From positions 1 to 9,618 of the forward strand of contig JAEWPL010000313.1 of NCBI GenBank assembly GCA_023460615.1: a stretch of 9,618 nt of DNA, written 5' to 3'. Both the position numbers and the translations under genes were made by a program. Shown here piece after piece: positions 1 to 7,075 of this stretch; position 1 is the stretch's first letter; the number at the start of each line of letters is the position of its first letter. The DNA comes from Pseudomonadota bacterium. GTDB taxonomy: Bacteria; Pseudomonadota; Gammaproteobacteria; Enterobacterales; Succinivibrionaceae. The notes beneath the pieces are model-generated. The model did no database searches. It was not told where the DNA came from and saw only the letters and a program-made list of their open reading frames with translations.

Positions 1-1070
1 ACTAAAGTTACAATCGCAGGTTTTATGTAGTGATATTTGTCGTTTTTATATAGGTAATCTTCAACATCGAAGTTTTTATCACTAAGCTCTTTTTCAAGAT
101 TCTCTTTAGCACCACGATAGCCATGTCTTTGATCATAGGCGGTAACTGCTTTAAATACAGCTTTATGAGCAGCTTCTTGATCAGAGGCTTTTACAGTGGT
201 GTAGATTTCAATGCCATCAGTGTAGGCACTCTCACCTAATTTGTCTAAAGCAAATTGACGGGCTCTTTCAGCTACATATGGAGCATAGCCTTCAAGTTGA
301 CTTGCATGGAACTGAGCTTTGTAAGGCTCAGCATCAGCTTTTTCATATTCCTCTTTAGTGATATAGCCTAAAGAGTACATTCTGTCTAACACTACATGGC
401 GACGCTCTTTTGAGCGGGTAGGATTAGATATTGGGTTTAGGGTAGATGGAGCTTTAGGTAAACCTGCAATAGTTGCCATTTGACCTAGGGTTAACTCATC
501 TAAAGTTTTACCATAGTAAGTTTGAGCAGCTGCAGCTACGCCATAAGAGCGATGACCTAGAGCAATCTTATTTAAGTAAAGCTCAAAAATCTCGTCTTTT
601 GATAAAACTTGTTCAATTCTTAAAGAGATAAAGATCTCTTTTAACTTACGTTTGATTGTTTTTTCACGAGTTAAAAAGAAGTTTCTTGCAACCTGCTGAG
701 TAATGGTACTAGCACCTTGCTTTGCTTGTGCTGAACTTGCTGTAACAACAGCCGCTCTTAGAATACCGATAGGATCAATACCATTGTGCTCGTAGAAACG
801 GGTATCCTCGATAGCTAAAAAGGCTAATTTTAATTTCTCAGGGATTTTATCAATGGATACAGGAATTCTTTTGCTCTCACCAAATTCGCCGATGAGTTTA
901 TGATCTGCTGAGTAAATCTTCATAGGAGTTTCAAAAGAAACATCCTTTAACATTTCTACATCAGGAAGGTCACCTAAGGTTTGATAGTAAAGACCAGCGC
1001 CTGCAACCCCACTTAGACCTACGCCAAAAAGACCAGTCCAAAAGGTAAATTTTACAAGTTTTAAAAGCAC
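1..1070 (-). CDS. mrcA: Penicillin-binding protein 1A, N-terminal part (runs off the left edge)
   Basis: Bifunctional class A penicillin-binding protein that polymerises lipid II into glycan strands and cross-links them in the periplasm. Only the first 356 residues are in the window; the frame is open to the edge, so the transpeptidase domain lies outside. Residues 5-29 form the cytoplasmic/membrane anchor. The GT51 glycosyltransferase domain follows, with AIEDTRFYEHNGID (86-99, catalytic Glu88), QGASTITQQVARN (118-130), RKLKEIFIS (141-149), KDEIFELYLNKI (158-169) and GVAAAAQTYYGK (177-188). About 120 residues of the linker/OB-fold region follow. The start is a GTG at 1068-1070 with an AGGGG Shine-Dalgarno (1076-1080) 5 nt upstream. 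An in-frame TAG lies upstream and there is no ATG between, so the start is well supported. It is divergent from aroK, as in other gammaproteobacteria, but the pil/hof genes usually found between them are missing. Confidence 0.95.
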   Translation of the reverse strand, partial: MLLKLVKFTFWTGLFGVGLSGVAGAGLYYQTLGDLPDVEMLKDVSFETPMKIYSADHKLIGEFGESKRIPVSIDKIPEKLKLAFLAIEDTRFYEHNGIDPIGILRAAVVTASSAQAKQGASTITQQVARNFFLTREKTIKRKLKEIFISLRIEQVLSKDEIFELYLNKIALGHRSYGVAAAAQTYYGKTLDELTLGQMATIAGLPKAPSTLNPISNPTRSKERRHVVLDRMYSLGYITKEEYEKADAEPYKAQFHASQLEGYAPYVAERARQFALDKLGESAYTDGIEIYTTVKASDQEAAHKAVFKAVTAYDQRHGYRGAKENLEKELSDKNFDVEDYLYKNDKYHYIKPAIVTL

Positions 1071-1263
1071 AATCGCCCCTATATTTTTAAGCTAATTATT
1101 AAATGCTATTTTACCAAAGAATTGCTAAGTTAACTTACAAATACAAAAGCAATTTTTAAAGCTTAAAAATCCTAGTACCAGTTTCTGTTTTAAATTGAAA
1201 TTTGCTAATAATCTTAGGCAAGATTAGTTTATAATTTAAGAAGTTAATTTGTATAGGTTTTAT
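1071..1263. promoter_or_regulatory. Divergent mrcA/aroK intergenic region
   Basis: A 193-bp AT-rich spacer that must hold the promoters of both mrcA and the aroK operon. It contains the aroK -10 box listed separately, the mrcA ribosome binding site (1076-1080, read on the minus strand), and AT-only hairpins: 1153-1171 has 8-bp arms, and ATTTTTAAGC at 1083-1092 recurs inverted at 1161-1170. A possible minus-strand -10 (TAAAAT, 1108-1113) lacks a convincing -35. I see no coding potential and no RNA gene. Confidence 0.6.
1230..1235 (+). promoter_or_regulatory. Putative -10 box of the aroK operon promoter
   Basis: Perfect TATAAT, placed so that transcription would begin near 1242, giving a leader of about 20 nt before the aroK ATG at 1264. 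The -35 is weak: TTGCTA at 1202-1207 is 22 bp away and TTGAAA at 1195-1200 is further still, so the promoter may need an activator or may be misassigned. The position supports the 1264 start of aroK over the TTG at 1249. Confidence 0.5.
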
Positions 1264-1803
1264 ATGTCGCAAAAGAATCAGCAAAGGATCTTTTTAGTAG
1301 GCCCTATGGGCGCTGGTAAAAGCACTATTGGTAAGTCTTTAGCTTTAGTTACTCAAAAGGCCTTTTTAGATATTGATGAGGAAATTGTACGCTTTGCAAA
1401 TCGTTCAATTCCAACCATTTTTAAAGAAGATGGTGAAAGTGTTTTTAGACAAATTGAAACTCAAGTTTTAAAAAATTGTTTAAAGTATGACGCTATCATT
1501 GCAACAGGTGGTGGCATTATTGGTAAAGAAGAGAATCGAGCCATTTTAAAAGAAAATGGTTTAGTAATTTATCTGCATGCAAGCGTTGAGACTCAATATA
1601 TGAGAACTCTAAAAGACAACGGCAGACCAATGATTGCTGTAGAGGATAGACGCGCAAAGTTAAACGAGATCTTTAATGTTCGCTACCCTTTGTATAAGGA
1701 TGTAGCTGATCTTGAAATAGACACTAATACTCACACTGTACATGAATGTGTAGAACAGATTAAAGCAAAATTAAAGGAAATGTCATGGAATCTATCACTG
1801 TAG
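1264..1803 (+). CDS. aroK: Shikimate kinase I
   Basis: Cytosolic enzyme that phosphorylates shikimate at the 3-hydroxyl with ATP, the fifth step of the shikimate pathway to chorismate. The 179-residue protein has the full P-loop NMP-kinase-like fold: Walker A GPMGAGKS (13-20), the shikimate-binding region around DIDEEI (36-41) and FR (Arg62), the GGG loop (82-84), and lid/adenine-region arginines at GRPMI (Arg121) and VRYPLY (Arg140). Length and motif order match E. coli AroK (about 173 residues). I take ATG 1264, with AGG at 1255-1257 six bases upstream. A TTG at 1249 would add MYRFY, which the family lacks, and would lie in the expected leader. The 3' end overlaps aroB by 19 nt, which suggests coupled translation. 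First gene of the operon. Confidence 0.96.
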   Translation: MSQKNQQRIFLVGPMGAGKSTIGKSLALVTQKAFLDIDEEIVRFANRSIPTIFKEDGESVFRQIETQVLKNCLKYDAIIATGGGIIGKEENRAILKENGLVIYLHASVETQYMRTLKDNGRPMIAVEDRRAKLNEIFNVRYPLYKDVADLEIDTNTHTVHECVEQIKAKLKEMSWNLSL

Positions 1804-2873
1804 GCTTAGGCGAGCGTTCCTATCCAATCTATATCGGAACTAATCTTGAGTATGGCAAGTTAATTAAACAAGCGCTACCTAAAGTTAAAGACTTAATGGT
1901 AGTCACTAATGATACTGTAGGTCCTTTATATTTTGAGAAAGTACAAAAGTCCCTACAAGAGCAAGGATTTAATGTTCATGAGTGCGTGTTAAAAGACGGC
2001 GAATGCTATAAAACTTTAGATTCTTGGTGGCAAATTCTAACTACCTTGTTAGAGCAACAATTTGGTCGTGATGGCGCCATTGTAGCTTTAGGTGGTGGTG
2101 TTGTAGGTGATATGGCTGGCTTTGCAGCTTCTGTTTATCAACGTGGTATTCCTTTTGTACAAATTCCAACCACACTTTTGGCTATGGTTGACTCCTCAGT
2201 AGGTGGTAAGACTGCTATCAATCACCCACTTGGTAAGAACATGATTGGTACTTTCTATCAGCCAAAGGCGGTGATGGCAGATTTAAATTGTTTAAAGACT
2301 CTTCCTCAAAAAGAAATTAGCGCAGGTTTAGGTGAGGTGGTTAAAACCGGTATCATCTACGATAAAGAGTTCTTTGACTTTTTAAATAGTGATATTGAAA
2401 AGACTTTTGATCATGATTTAGCTACACTAAGCCACATCGTAAAAAGATGCTGTGAGATTAAAGCATTAGTAGTGTCTCAAGATGAAAAAGAGCATGGTTT
2501 ACGTGCGATTTTAAATTTTGGACATACCTTCGGTCACGCTATTGAGGCTTACCTAGGTTTTGGTACTTGGCTACATGGTGAAGCTGTTGGCTTAGGTATG
2601 GTGATAGCAGCTGCTTTAGCTAAAACTCGTAACATGATTTCACAAGATGAGTTTGAAAGCATTGTTACTTTATGTAAAAAAGCTAAGTTACCAACTAAAA
2701 TCCCTGAAGCGATGACTGGCGATGATTTCATTCACTTTATGCGTCACGATAAAAAAGTTCGCAGTGGCGTAATTTGCTATGTATTGCCAACTACTTTAGG
2801 TAAAGTTGATTTATACAAAGATGTAAGTGATGAGGAAGTTTGCAAGTTAATTGCAAGTTTAAAAGCTGAGTAA
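1785..2873 (+). CDS. aroB: 3-dehydroquinate synthase
   Basis: Converts DAHP (3-deoxy-D-arabino-heptulosonate 7-phosphate) to 3-dehydroquinate with catalytic NAD+ and a divalent metal, the second shikimate-pathway step, in the cytosol. At 362 residues it is full length. The nucleotide-binding GGGVVGD loop is at 103-109 and the signature VDSSVGGKTAIN at 135-146. The metal ligands are Glu184 (GLGEVVK), His247 (NFGHTFGH) and His264 (WLHGEA), which match the E. coli AroB positions I recall. The ATG at 1785 lies inside the end of aroK and has an AAAGGAAA Shine-Dalgarno at 1773-1780, so it has its own ribosome binding site despite the overlap. The stop is 3 nt before damX. Nothing about it is unusual. 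Confidence 0.97.
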   Translation: MESITVGLGERSYPIYIGTNLEYGKLIKQALPKVKDLMVVTNDTVGPLYFEKVQKSLQEQGFNVHECVLKDGECYKTLDSWWQILTTLLEQQFGRDGAIVALGGGVVGDMAGFAASVYQRGIPFVQIPTTLLAMVDSSVGGKTAINHPLGKNMIGTFYQPKAVMADLNCLKTLPQKEISAGLGEVVKTGIIYDKEFFDFLNSDIEKTFDHDLATLSHIVKRCCEIKALVVSQDEKEHGLRAILNFGHTFGHAIEAYLGFGTWLHGEAVGLGMVIAAALAKTRNMISQDEFESIVTLCKKAKLPTKIPEAMTGDDFIHFMRHDKKVRSGVICYVLPTTLGKVDLYKDVSDEEVCKLIASLKAE

Positions 2874-2876
2874 AAT

Positions 2877-4634
2877 ATGCAGAATTTAGGTTATTCCTTC
2901 CCTAAGTCTTTTGTAAAGTGTGCTAAAGCACTGTGTGAGCAATTCTCTTATGGTGATAAGTGGATCTTTTTGTCAGGGGATAGTGGCTCTGGCAGAACCT
3001 CTATTTGTGAGCATGTAGTAAATACTCTAGAGGGTAAATTTAATACTATCTTTATTCCTTGCAAAGACGACTTATCCTTAGTAGCTTTAAGAAAGTTATT
3101 TTTACAACAGATAGCTCCAAATTTATCCTGGGATGAGCACAAACCTTTAAATCAGACTGTAAAGGAATTGTCCTTACCTACAAGAGAGAAATTCTTAATT
3201 GTAATTGATGACATAGATTCTGTGATAAATTCCTTTTATGAGGAAGTCATGGACTTATATGCTCAGTGTAAAGGACTACGTCGTTTCTCATTTTTAGCGG
3301 TAGCTCACTTACTTTGGACTCAAAATAAGCTTAAAGACGCTAATAATGATAAGCTAGACATTAAAGAAATCTGTGTACCTAATATTAGTCTTGAGGAAGC
3401 ACTGTTAATTTGTCAGCAAAGATTTGTTTTCTCAAAACTAGAAAAAGTTTATAACACCATTTTGCCAAAGTTACCTAATGCTTTAGCAAGCTGTGAGGGT
3501 AACATTAGCAAAGTAATCAAACTAACGGAGAAACTTATGAGCGATCCTATCGAAGTGAACAATGAAAACCAAGACTTGCTATCAAAGAACAAAGATCTTG
3601 AGCCAAAAAAGAAACACAATACTACTGCGTTGTTTATTTCTATTATCTGTTTAGTGATTGTAATCGCCTTGTTAGTGCCGGTGTTCCTAGGTTCAAATAT
3701 AGTAGATAAAGTTTTAGGTAGTAGTGATAACAAGGCAGAGCAAGCTGTAGAAACTACTGCTACAAATGCTGCTGAGACTAAAAAAGAGCAATCTATTGAT
3801 CCTTTAGCTGTATCAGAAGGTGCTGTTGATAACATCAAAGCTGAAGGTCCTAAAGGCGATGAGAAAAACGCAGCTGAGGATATTGGCGGTCTTCTTGATC
3901 ACGTAGATGAAGGTGTAGCCTTAGAAGGTAGTAAAGCTACTACTAAAAATAGCGTTACTCTAGAAGGTGAAACTCTAGATGCTATTGAGAAAAAAGAAAG
4001 TAAAGATCCCAGGCAATCAGTGGCAGGATCTGTAGAACAAAAGAAGGATACCACTAATCAAGTTGTAACTTTAGCTCGTGAGAATAATGCTTTACATAAA
4101 GCTGAGATTGAAAAAGAAGATAAAGAAGCAGCCCTAAAGCAAAAAGCTTTAGAAGAGCAATTTGAAAAAGAGAGACAAAAATCTCGTGAAGCTGTACTTG
4201 CTTTAGATAAAGAAAAAGCTGACAGTAAGGCTTTAACTGTAAAAGCTCCTGTAAAAGAAGCTAAAGCTCAAGAGTCAAAGACAAAAGCTCAAAAGACAGT
4301 TGTAGCAAAGTCTCAAGCTAAAGCTTTGAAAACTTTACCTGTTCCAGGGGCAGCTAGTGAATTGTCCTCCATCAATCCTAAGCACTACACATTACAAGTA
4401 AGTGCAGGTCGTTTGCGTGCACCTTTATTACAAGTTGCCGATTTTGTGGATGGCAGATACTGGATTTATCAAACTACACGTGAGGGAAAGCCTTGGTATG
4501 TACTTATCATGGGCGATTTTTTGACCGCTAAAGAAGCTATGGCAAAGGTAAGTTTATTACCACAAAAAATTAGAAAAACTGGTCCTTTTGCAAAGCGCTT
4601 TAGTAAAGTTCAACAAGAAATGAGTATGCGTTAA
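2877..4634 (+). CDS. damX: DamX-like cell-division protein: AAA-type ATPase domain, one membrane segment, C-terminal SPOR domain
   Basis: DamX is an inner-membrane septal-ring protein whose periplasmic SPOR domain binds denuded glycan at the division site. Four parts are visible in the 585 residues. A cytoplasmic AAA/ExeA-like domain (about 1-220) has the P-loop GDSGSGRTS (34-42) and Walker B FLIVIDDID (106-114). A single hydrophobic helix spans about 251-272. A long low-complexity Lys/Ala/Glu-rich periplasmic linker (about 280-495) includes a likely coiled coil at 400-450. A SPOR domain (503-585) starts HYTLQVSAG and contains YQTTREGKPWYVL, closely matching E. coli DamX. E. coli DamX (428 residues) has no ATPase domain; versions with one occur in other gammaproteobacteria, as far as I recall. 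The P-loop lysine is Arg40 here, so ATP hydrolysis may be impaired. It starts 3 nt after aroB with only a weak GAG-type ribosome site. In E. coli dam comes next; here rpe does. Confidence 0.9.
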   Translation: MQNLGYSFPKSFVKCAKALCEQFSYGDKWIFLSGDSGSGRTSICEHVVNTLEGKFNTIFIPCKDDLSLVALRKLFLQQIAPNLSWDEHKPLNQTVKELSLPTREKFLIVIDDIDSVINSFYEEVMDLYAQCKGLRRFSFLAVAHLLWTQNKLKDANNDKLDIKEICVPNISLEEALLICQQRFVFSKLEKVYNTILPKLPNALASCEGNISKVIKLTEKLMSDPIEVNNENQDLLSKNKDLEPKKKHNTTALFISIICLVIVIALLVPVFLGSNIVDKVLGSSDNKAEQAVETTATNAAETKKEQSIDPLAVSEGAVDNIKAEGPKGDEKNAAEDIGGLLDHVDEGVALEGSKATTKNSVTLEGETLDAIEKKESKDPRQSVAGSVEQKKDTTNQVVTLARENNALHKAEIEKEDKEAALKQKALEEQFEKERQKSREAVLALDKEKADSKALTVKAPVKEAKAQESKTKAQKTVVAKSQAKALKTLPVPGAASELSSINPKHYTLQVSAGRLRAPLLQVADFVDGRYWIYQTTREGKPWYVLIMGDFLTAKEAMAKVSLLPQKIRKTGPFAKRFSKVQQEMSMR

Positions 4635-4635
4635 C

Positions 4636-5313
4636 GTGAAAAGTAAAAACTTTTTAATTGCAGGTTCAATTTTATCTGCAGATTTATTAAATCTTGAGCA
4701 AGATGTTAAACAAGCTTTAGACGAAGGTGTAGATGTAATCCATTTTGATGTCATGGATTACCACTTTGTACCTAATATGACTTTTGGACCAGCTTTTCTA
4801 AAAGCTATGCGTCAAAAGTTCCCTAAGGCAATTTTTGATGTGCATTTAATGGTATCTCCTTGCAGTGAGAATATCGTAGATGACTATGCAAAAGCAGGTG
4901 CTAATTGGATTTCCTTCCATCCTGAAGCTTGTGTACACACTGAGCGCATGCTAACCCATATTCAGGAATTAGGTTTAAAAGCAGGTGTAGCACTAAACCC
5001 AAGCACTCCACCACAGATGTTACGTTATCTATGGGACAAATTAGACTTTGTGCTAGTGATGACTGTAAATCCAGGTTTTGGTGGTCAAAAGACTATCCCT
5101 GCTACTTTAACTAAAGTTGCTGATGTTAAAGCTATGGCAAAAGAAGCTAATAAAGACATCTTAGTTGAGGTAGATGGTGGTGTTAAAGCATCTAACATCA
5201 AAGAGATTGCATCTTTCGGTGCTGATGTCTTTGTAGTCGGCTCTGCTTTCTTTGGCGCTGAAGATAAAAAAGAAGCGCTAAATAGTTTACATCAAGCATT
5301 AAATGATGAATAA
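4636..5313 (+). CDS. rpe: Ribulose-phosphate 3-epimerase
   Basis: Cytosolic metal-dependent TIM-barrel enzyme that interconverts ribulose 5-phosphate and xylulose 5-phosphate in the pentose phosphate pathway. All 225 residues are present: GSILSAD (10-16), HFDVMDYHFVPN (36-47), FDVHLMV (67-73), the phosphate-binding NPGFGGQ (145-151) and VEVDGGV (177-183). Predicted metal ligands are His36, Asp38, His70 and Asp180; Asp38 and Asp180 also act as the acid/base pair in this family. The start is GTG at 4636, one base after the damX stop, with no good Shine-Dalgarno (nearest GAG 11 nt upstream), so translation probably depends on ribosomes finishing damX. The 3' end overlaps gph by 11 nt. Confidence 0.96.
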   Translation: MKSKNFLIAGSILSADLLNLEQDVKQALDEGVDVIHFDVMDYHFVPNMTFGPAFLKAMRQKFPKAIFDVHLMVSPCSENIVDDYAKAGANWISFHPEACVHTERMLTHIQELGLKAGVALNPSTPPQMLRYLWDKLDFVLVMTVNPGFGGQKTIPATLTKVADVKAMAKEANKDILVEVDGGVKASNIKEIASFGADVFVVGSAFFGAEDKKEALNSLHQALNDE

Positions 5314-6004
5314 CGCACTTCCAAAAGCTCTGCTATTTGATTTAGACGGAACTTTAGCTAACACTATTTTGCAATTAGCTATAGCAGCTTCAAAAGCTGC
5401 TATAGCTTTAAATATTGCCCCACCTTCAATCGAGGAGACTAAAGGGTATGTGGGCAATGGTGTAAACATGTTGCTAGCTAGAGTAATCAAAGGTAAGTTT
5501 GATATAGAGCAGTCTGATGTAGATCCTGTATTACTTCAAAAAGCTAGAGCAGTTTTCAATCAAGAATACTTAAAAGGTCTTGATAAAGACTATGAGCTTT
5601 ATGAGGGCGTGAAAGAGGGCTTAGAGTATTTTAAAAGTATAGGTCTTAAGCTTGCGGTTGTGACTAATAAGCCTCAGATGTTTGCAATTCCATTACTTAA
5701 ATGTATGGGAATTTCAAAATATTTCGATTATGTGTTAGCAGGTGAAGTTATCGATAAAAGAAAACCTGATCCAAAGCCTATTTTTTACACACTAGAGCAA
5801 TTAAAAGTGGCTAAAAATAGTGCATGGATGATAGGTGATTCTGATAATGATATTATTGCAGCTAATAATGCAGGTATCACTAGTGTATTTTTTACTTATG
5901 GCTATAATCGTGGCGATAGTAAAAAAATGCATTATGACTATAAATTTGATAAATTTAGCCAATTAACCGATTTAATTAAAAAATTACAACAACAAAAGGT
6001 ATAA
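5303..6004 (+). CDS. gph: Phosphoglycolate phosphatase (HAD family)
   Basis: Hydrolyses 2-phosphoglycolate, for example from repair of oxidatively damaged DNA ends, to glycolate; cytosolic. The 233 residues carry the four HAD motifs: DLDGTLA (13-19; nucleophile Asp13, acid/base Asp15), VVTNKP (119-124, Thr121), KRKPDP (Lys154) and MIGDSDND (176-183). The cap contains GYVGNGVNMLL (48-58), typical of Gph rather than other HAD phosphatases. The usual Asp-Ser after DGTLV is Asn-Thr here. It is about 20 residues shorter than E. coli Gph. Tandem ATG codons at 5303 and 5306 lie within the end of rpe and no Shine-Dalgarno is visible, so either could be used, probably by coupling. A strong hairpin lies within codons 25-35 (listed separately). 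Position between rpe and trpS supports the name. Confidence 0.92.
   Translation: MMNNALPKALLFDLDGTLANTILQLAIAASKAAIALNIAPPSIEETKGYVGNGVNMLLARVIKGKFDIEQSDVDPVLLQKARAVFNQEYLKGLDKDYELYEGVKEGLEYFKSIGLKLAVVTNKPQMFAIPLLKCMGISKYFDYVLAGEVIDKRKPDPKPIFYTLEQLKVAKNSAWMIGDSDNDIIAANNAGITSVFFTYGYNRGDSKKMHYDYKFDKFSQLTDLIKKLQQQKV
5377..5407 (+). repeat. Perfect 14-bp inverted repeat inside gph
   Basis: Arms AGCTATAGCAGCTT (5377-5390) and AAGCTGCTATAGCT (5394-5407) are exact reverse complements around a 3-nt CAA loop. As RNA this would be a long, stable stem about 75 nt into gph. The encoded peptide is AIAASKAAIA, itself nearly symmetrical, so the symmetry could come partly from Ala/Ile codon choice. Only three T residues follow the stem, so it is not a typical terminator. 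Confidence 0.75.
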
Positions 6005-6007
6005 AAA

Positions 6008-6340
6008 ATGTCGAAAGAAATCATCTTTAGTGGTATTCAACCATCAGGAGAATTGTCAGTTGGTAATTACATCGGATCACTACGCAACTGGGTTGGATTA
6101 CAAGATGAGTACGAGTGCATTTACTGTGTAGTAAATGAGCATGCTATTACCGTTCGCCAAGATCCTAAAGAGTTACTTGAGAGATCATTAAATACCTTAG
6201 CTATCTTTATAGCTGCTGGTATCGATCCTAAAAAGAGCACTTTATTCTTACAATCTCATGTTCCTGCTCACTGCCAGTTATCTTGGGTTTTAAACTGCTA
6301 CACTCAAATGGGTGAGTTAAACCGTATGACTCAGTTTTAA
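6008..6340 (+). CDS. N-terminal TrpS fragment (110 residues) made if the stop is obeyed
   Basis: The product terminated at the TAA would hold the first half of the Rossmann fold with GNYIG and the start of the CP1 region, ending at MTQF. It lacks the rest of the tryptophan pocket, the KMSKS loop and the anticodon-binding helices, so it should not charge tRNA alone. The ribosome binding site is good, so this part would be translated. Treat it as part of the interrupted trpS, not as an independent gene. Confidence 0.5.
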   Translation: MSKEIIFSGIQPSGELSVGNYIGSLRNWVGLQDEYECIYCVVNEHAITVRQDPKELLERSLNTLAIFIAAGIDPKKSTLFLQSHVPAHCQLSWVLNCYTQMGELNRMTQF

Positions 6341-6400
6341 GACAAAGCAAAAAGATATGCTGAGAATGTAACTGCAGGTTTATTTGATTATCCTGTACTT

Positions 6401-7009
6401 ATGGCTGCCGACATTCTTTTATATCAAGCAAACTTAGTTCCTGTAGGTGACGATCAGAAACAACACATTGAAATTACTCGTGATATTGCTGAGCGTTTCA
6501 ACAGCCTTTACGGTGAAACCTTTGTGTTACCAAAAGGCTTCTTCCCAAAAGCTGGTGCTCGTGTAATGTCTTTACAAGATCCTACTAAGAAGATGTCAAA
6601 GTCAGATGACAATCAAAACAATGTAATTAGAATTCTAGAAGATCCTAAGTCTATTGTTAAGAAGATGAAGCGTGCGGTAACTGACAGTGATAATCCACCT
6701 TCAATTAGATATGACTGGGAGAATAAGCCTGGCGTATCCAACCTACTTGAGATCTTATCAGCTTGCACTAATAAGAGTATTGATAGCTTAGTAGAGCAAT
6801 ATGATGGTCAAATGTACGGTACCTTCAAGTGTGATGTAGCCGATGCTCTAGTTGCTCTATTAGAGCCAATTCAGACTCGTTACAAGGAGTTACGTGCTGA
6901 TGAAACTTATCTAAAGGAAATTCTAAAAGAAGGTGCTGATAAGGCTTCAGAGCGTGCTAATAAGACTTTAAATGCTGTTTATGAAAAGATTGGCTTTATG
7001 CTACCTTAA
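6401..7009 (+). CDS. C-terminal TrpS remainder (202 residues from ATG 6401)
   Basis: The first in-frame ATG after the stop is codon 132 of trpS (MAADILLY). The remainder holds VGDDQKQHIE, GARVMSL, KKMSKSDD and the C-terminal tRNA-binding helices, with no further stop. There is no Shine-Dalgarno before 6401, and about 60 nt separate it from the TAA, so efficient restart looks unlikely. A functional two-piece enzyme is conceivable but has no direct support. Confidence 0.35.
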   Translation: MAADILLYQANLVPVGDDQKQHIEITRDIAERFNSLYGETFVLPKGFFPKAGARVMSLQDPTKKMSKSDDNQNNVIRILEDPKSIVKKMKRAVTDSDNPPSIRYDWENKPGVSNLLEILSACTNKSIDSLVEQYDGQMYGTFKCDVADALVALLEPIQTRYKELRADETYLKEILKEGADKASERANKTLNAVYEKIGFMLP

Positions 7010-7044
7010 TTAAAACAAGTAAAAACACACAGCGAAAAAAAAAT

Positions 7045-7072
7045 AAAGCCCTGCAATTGCAGGGCTTTTTTT
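7045..7072. terminator. Bidirectional Rho-independent terminator between trpS and the dihydroorotase gene
   Basis: A perfect 24-nt palindrome (7045-7068) with 10-bp arms AAAGCCCTGC and GCAGGGCTTT around AATT is followed by a T run (7066-7072). On the other strand, the A-rich 7035-7047 supplies the T tract. It therefore fits termination of the aroK-trpS operon from the left and of the dihydroorotase gene from the right, whose stop codon is only 3 nt beyond the T run. Confidence 0.93.
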
Positions 7073-7075
7073 CAA

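Larger units (their letters stand above)
6008..7009 (+). pseudogene. trpS: Tryptophanyl-tRNA synthetase, interrupted by an in-frame TAA at codon 111
   Basis: TrpRS charges tRNA-Trp with tryptophan using ATP and is normally essential. Read through the stop, the frame gives 333 codons colinear with E. coli TrpS (334 residues): the HIGH-equivalent GNYIG (19-23), VNEHAITVRQDP (42-53), RMTQF (106-110), stop in place of Lys111, DKAKRYAEN, LMAADILLYQ, VGDDQKQHIE, KMSKS (195-199) and a normal C terminus. The TAA (6338-6340) differs from AAA by one base and no other lesion is visible, so the mutation is recent, a sequencing error, or suppressed. Start ATG 6008 has AAAGG (5995-5999) 8 nt upstream and follows the gph stop by 3 nt. 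It is the last gene of the operon, followed by a strong terminator. It could still be functional if the stop is an error or is read through. Confidence 0.85.

Noticed and set aside
1083..1170. AT-only inverted repeats between mrcA and aroK as an operator
   Set aside because: In sequence this AT-rich, 8-10 nt symmetries arise easily; there is no second copy elsewhere in the window and no match to an operator I recognise.
1249..1263. TTG start at 1249 that would lengthen AroK by five residues
   Set aside because: The extra MYRFY does not match the family N terminus, ATG 1264 has its own AGG at good spacing, and 1249 lies almost at the predicted transcription start.
3449..3838. 129-residue minus-strand open frame within damX
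   Set aside because: It lies entirely inside a well-supported gene on the other strand, shows no recognisable domain, and its hydrophobic and serine-rich look follows from the damX codons.
4261..4330. Repeated AAAGCTCAA-type units in damX as a tandem DNA repeat
   Set aside because: They encode the Lys/Ala/Gln-rich linker (AKAQES, KAQKT, SQAKA) and are imperfect with variable spacing; low-complexity protein sequence is the simpler explanation.
6330..6350. trpS interruption as a frameshift, programmed slip on TTTT, or reassigned stop codon
   Set aside because: The frame after the TAA is the same as before it and rejoins the expected DKAKRYAEN directly, so a base substitution explains it. aroB, damX, rpe, gph and trpS itself end in TAA, which rules out general reassignment.
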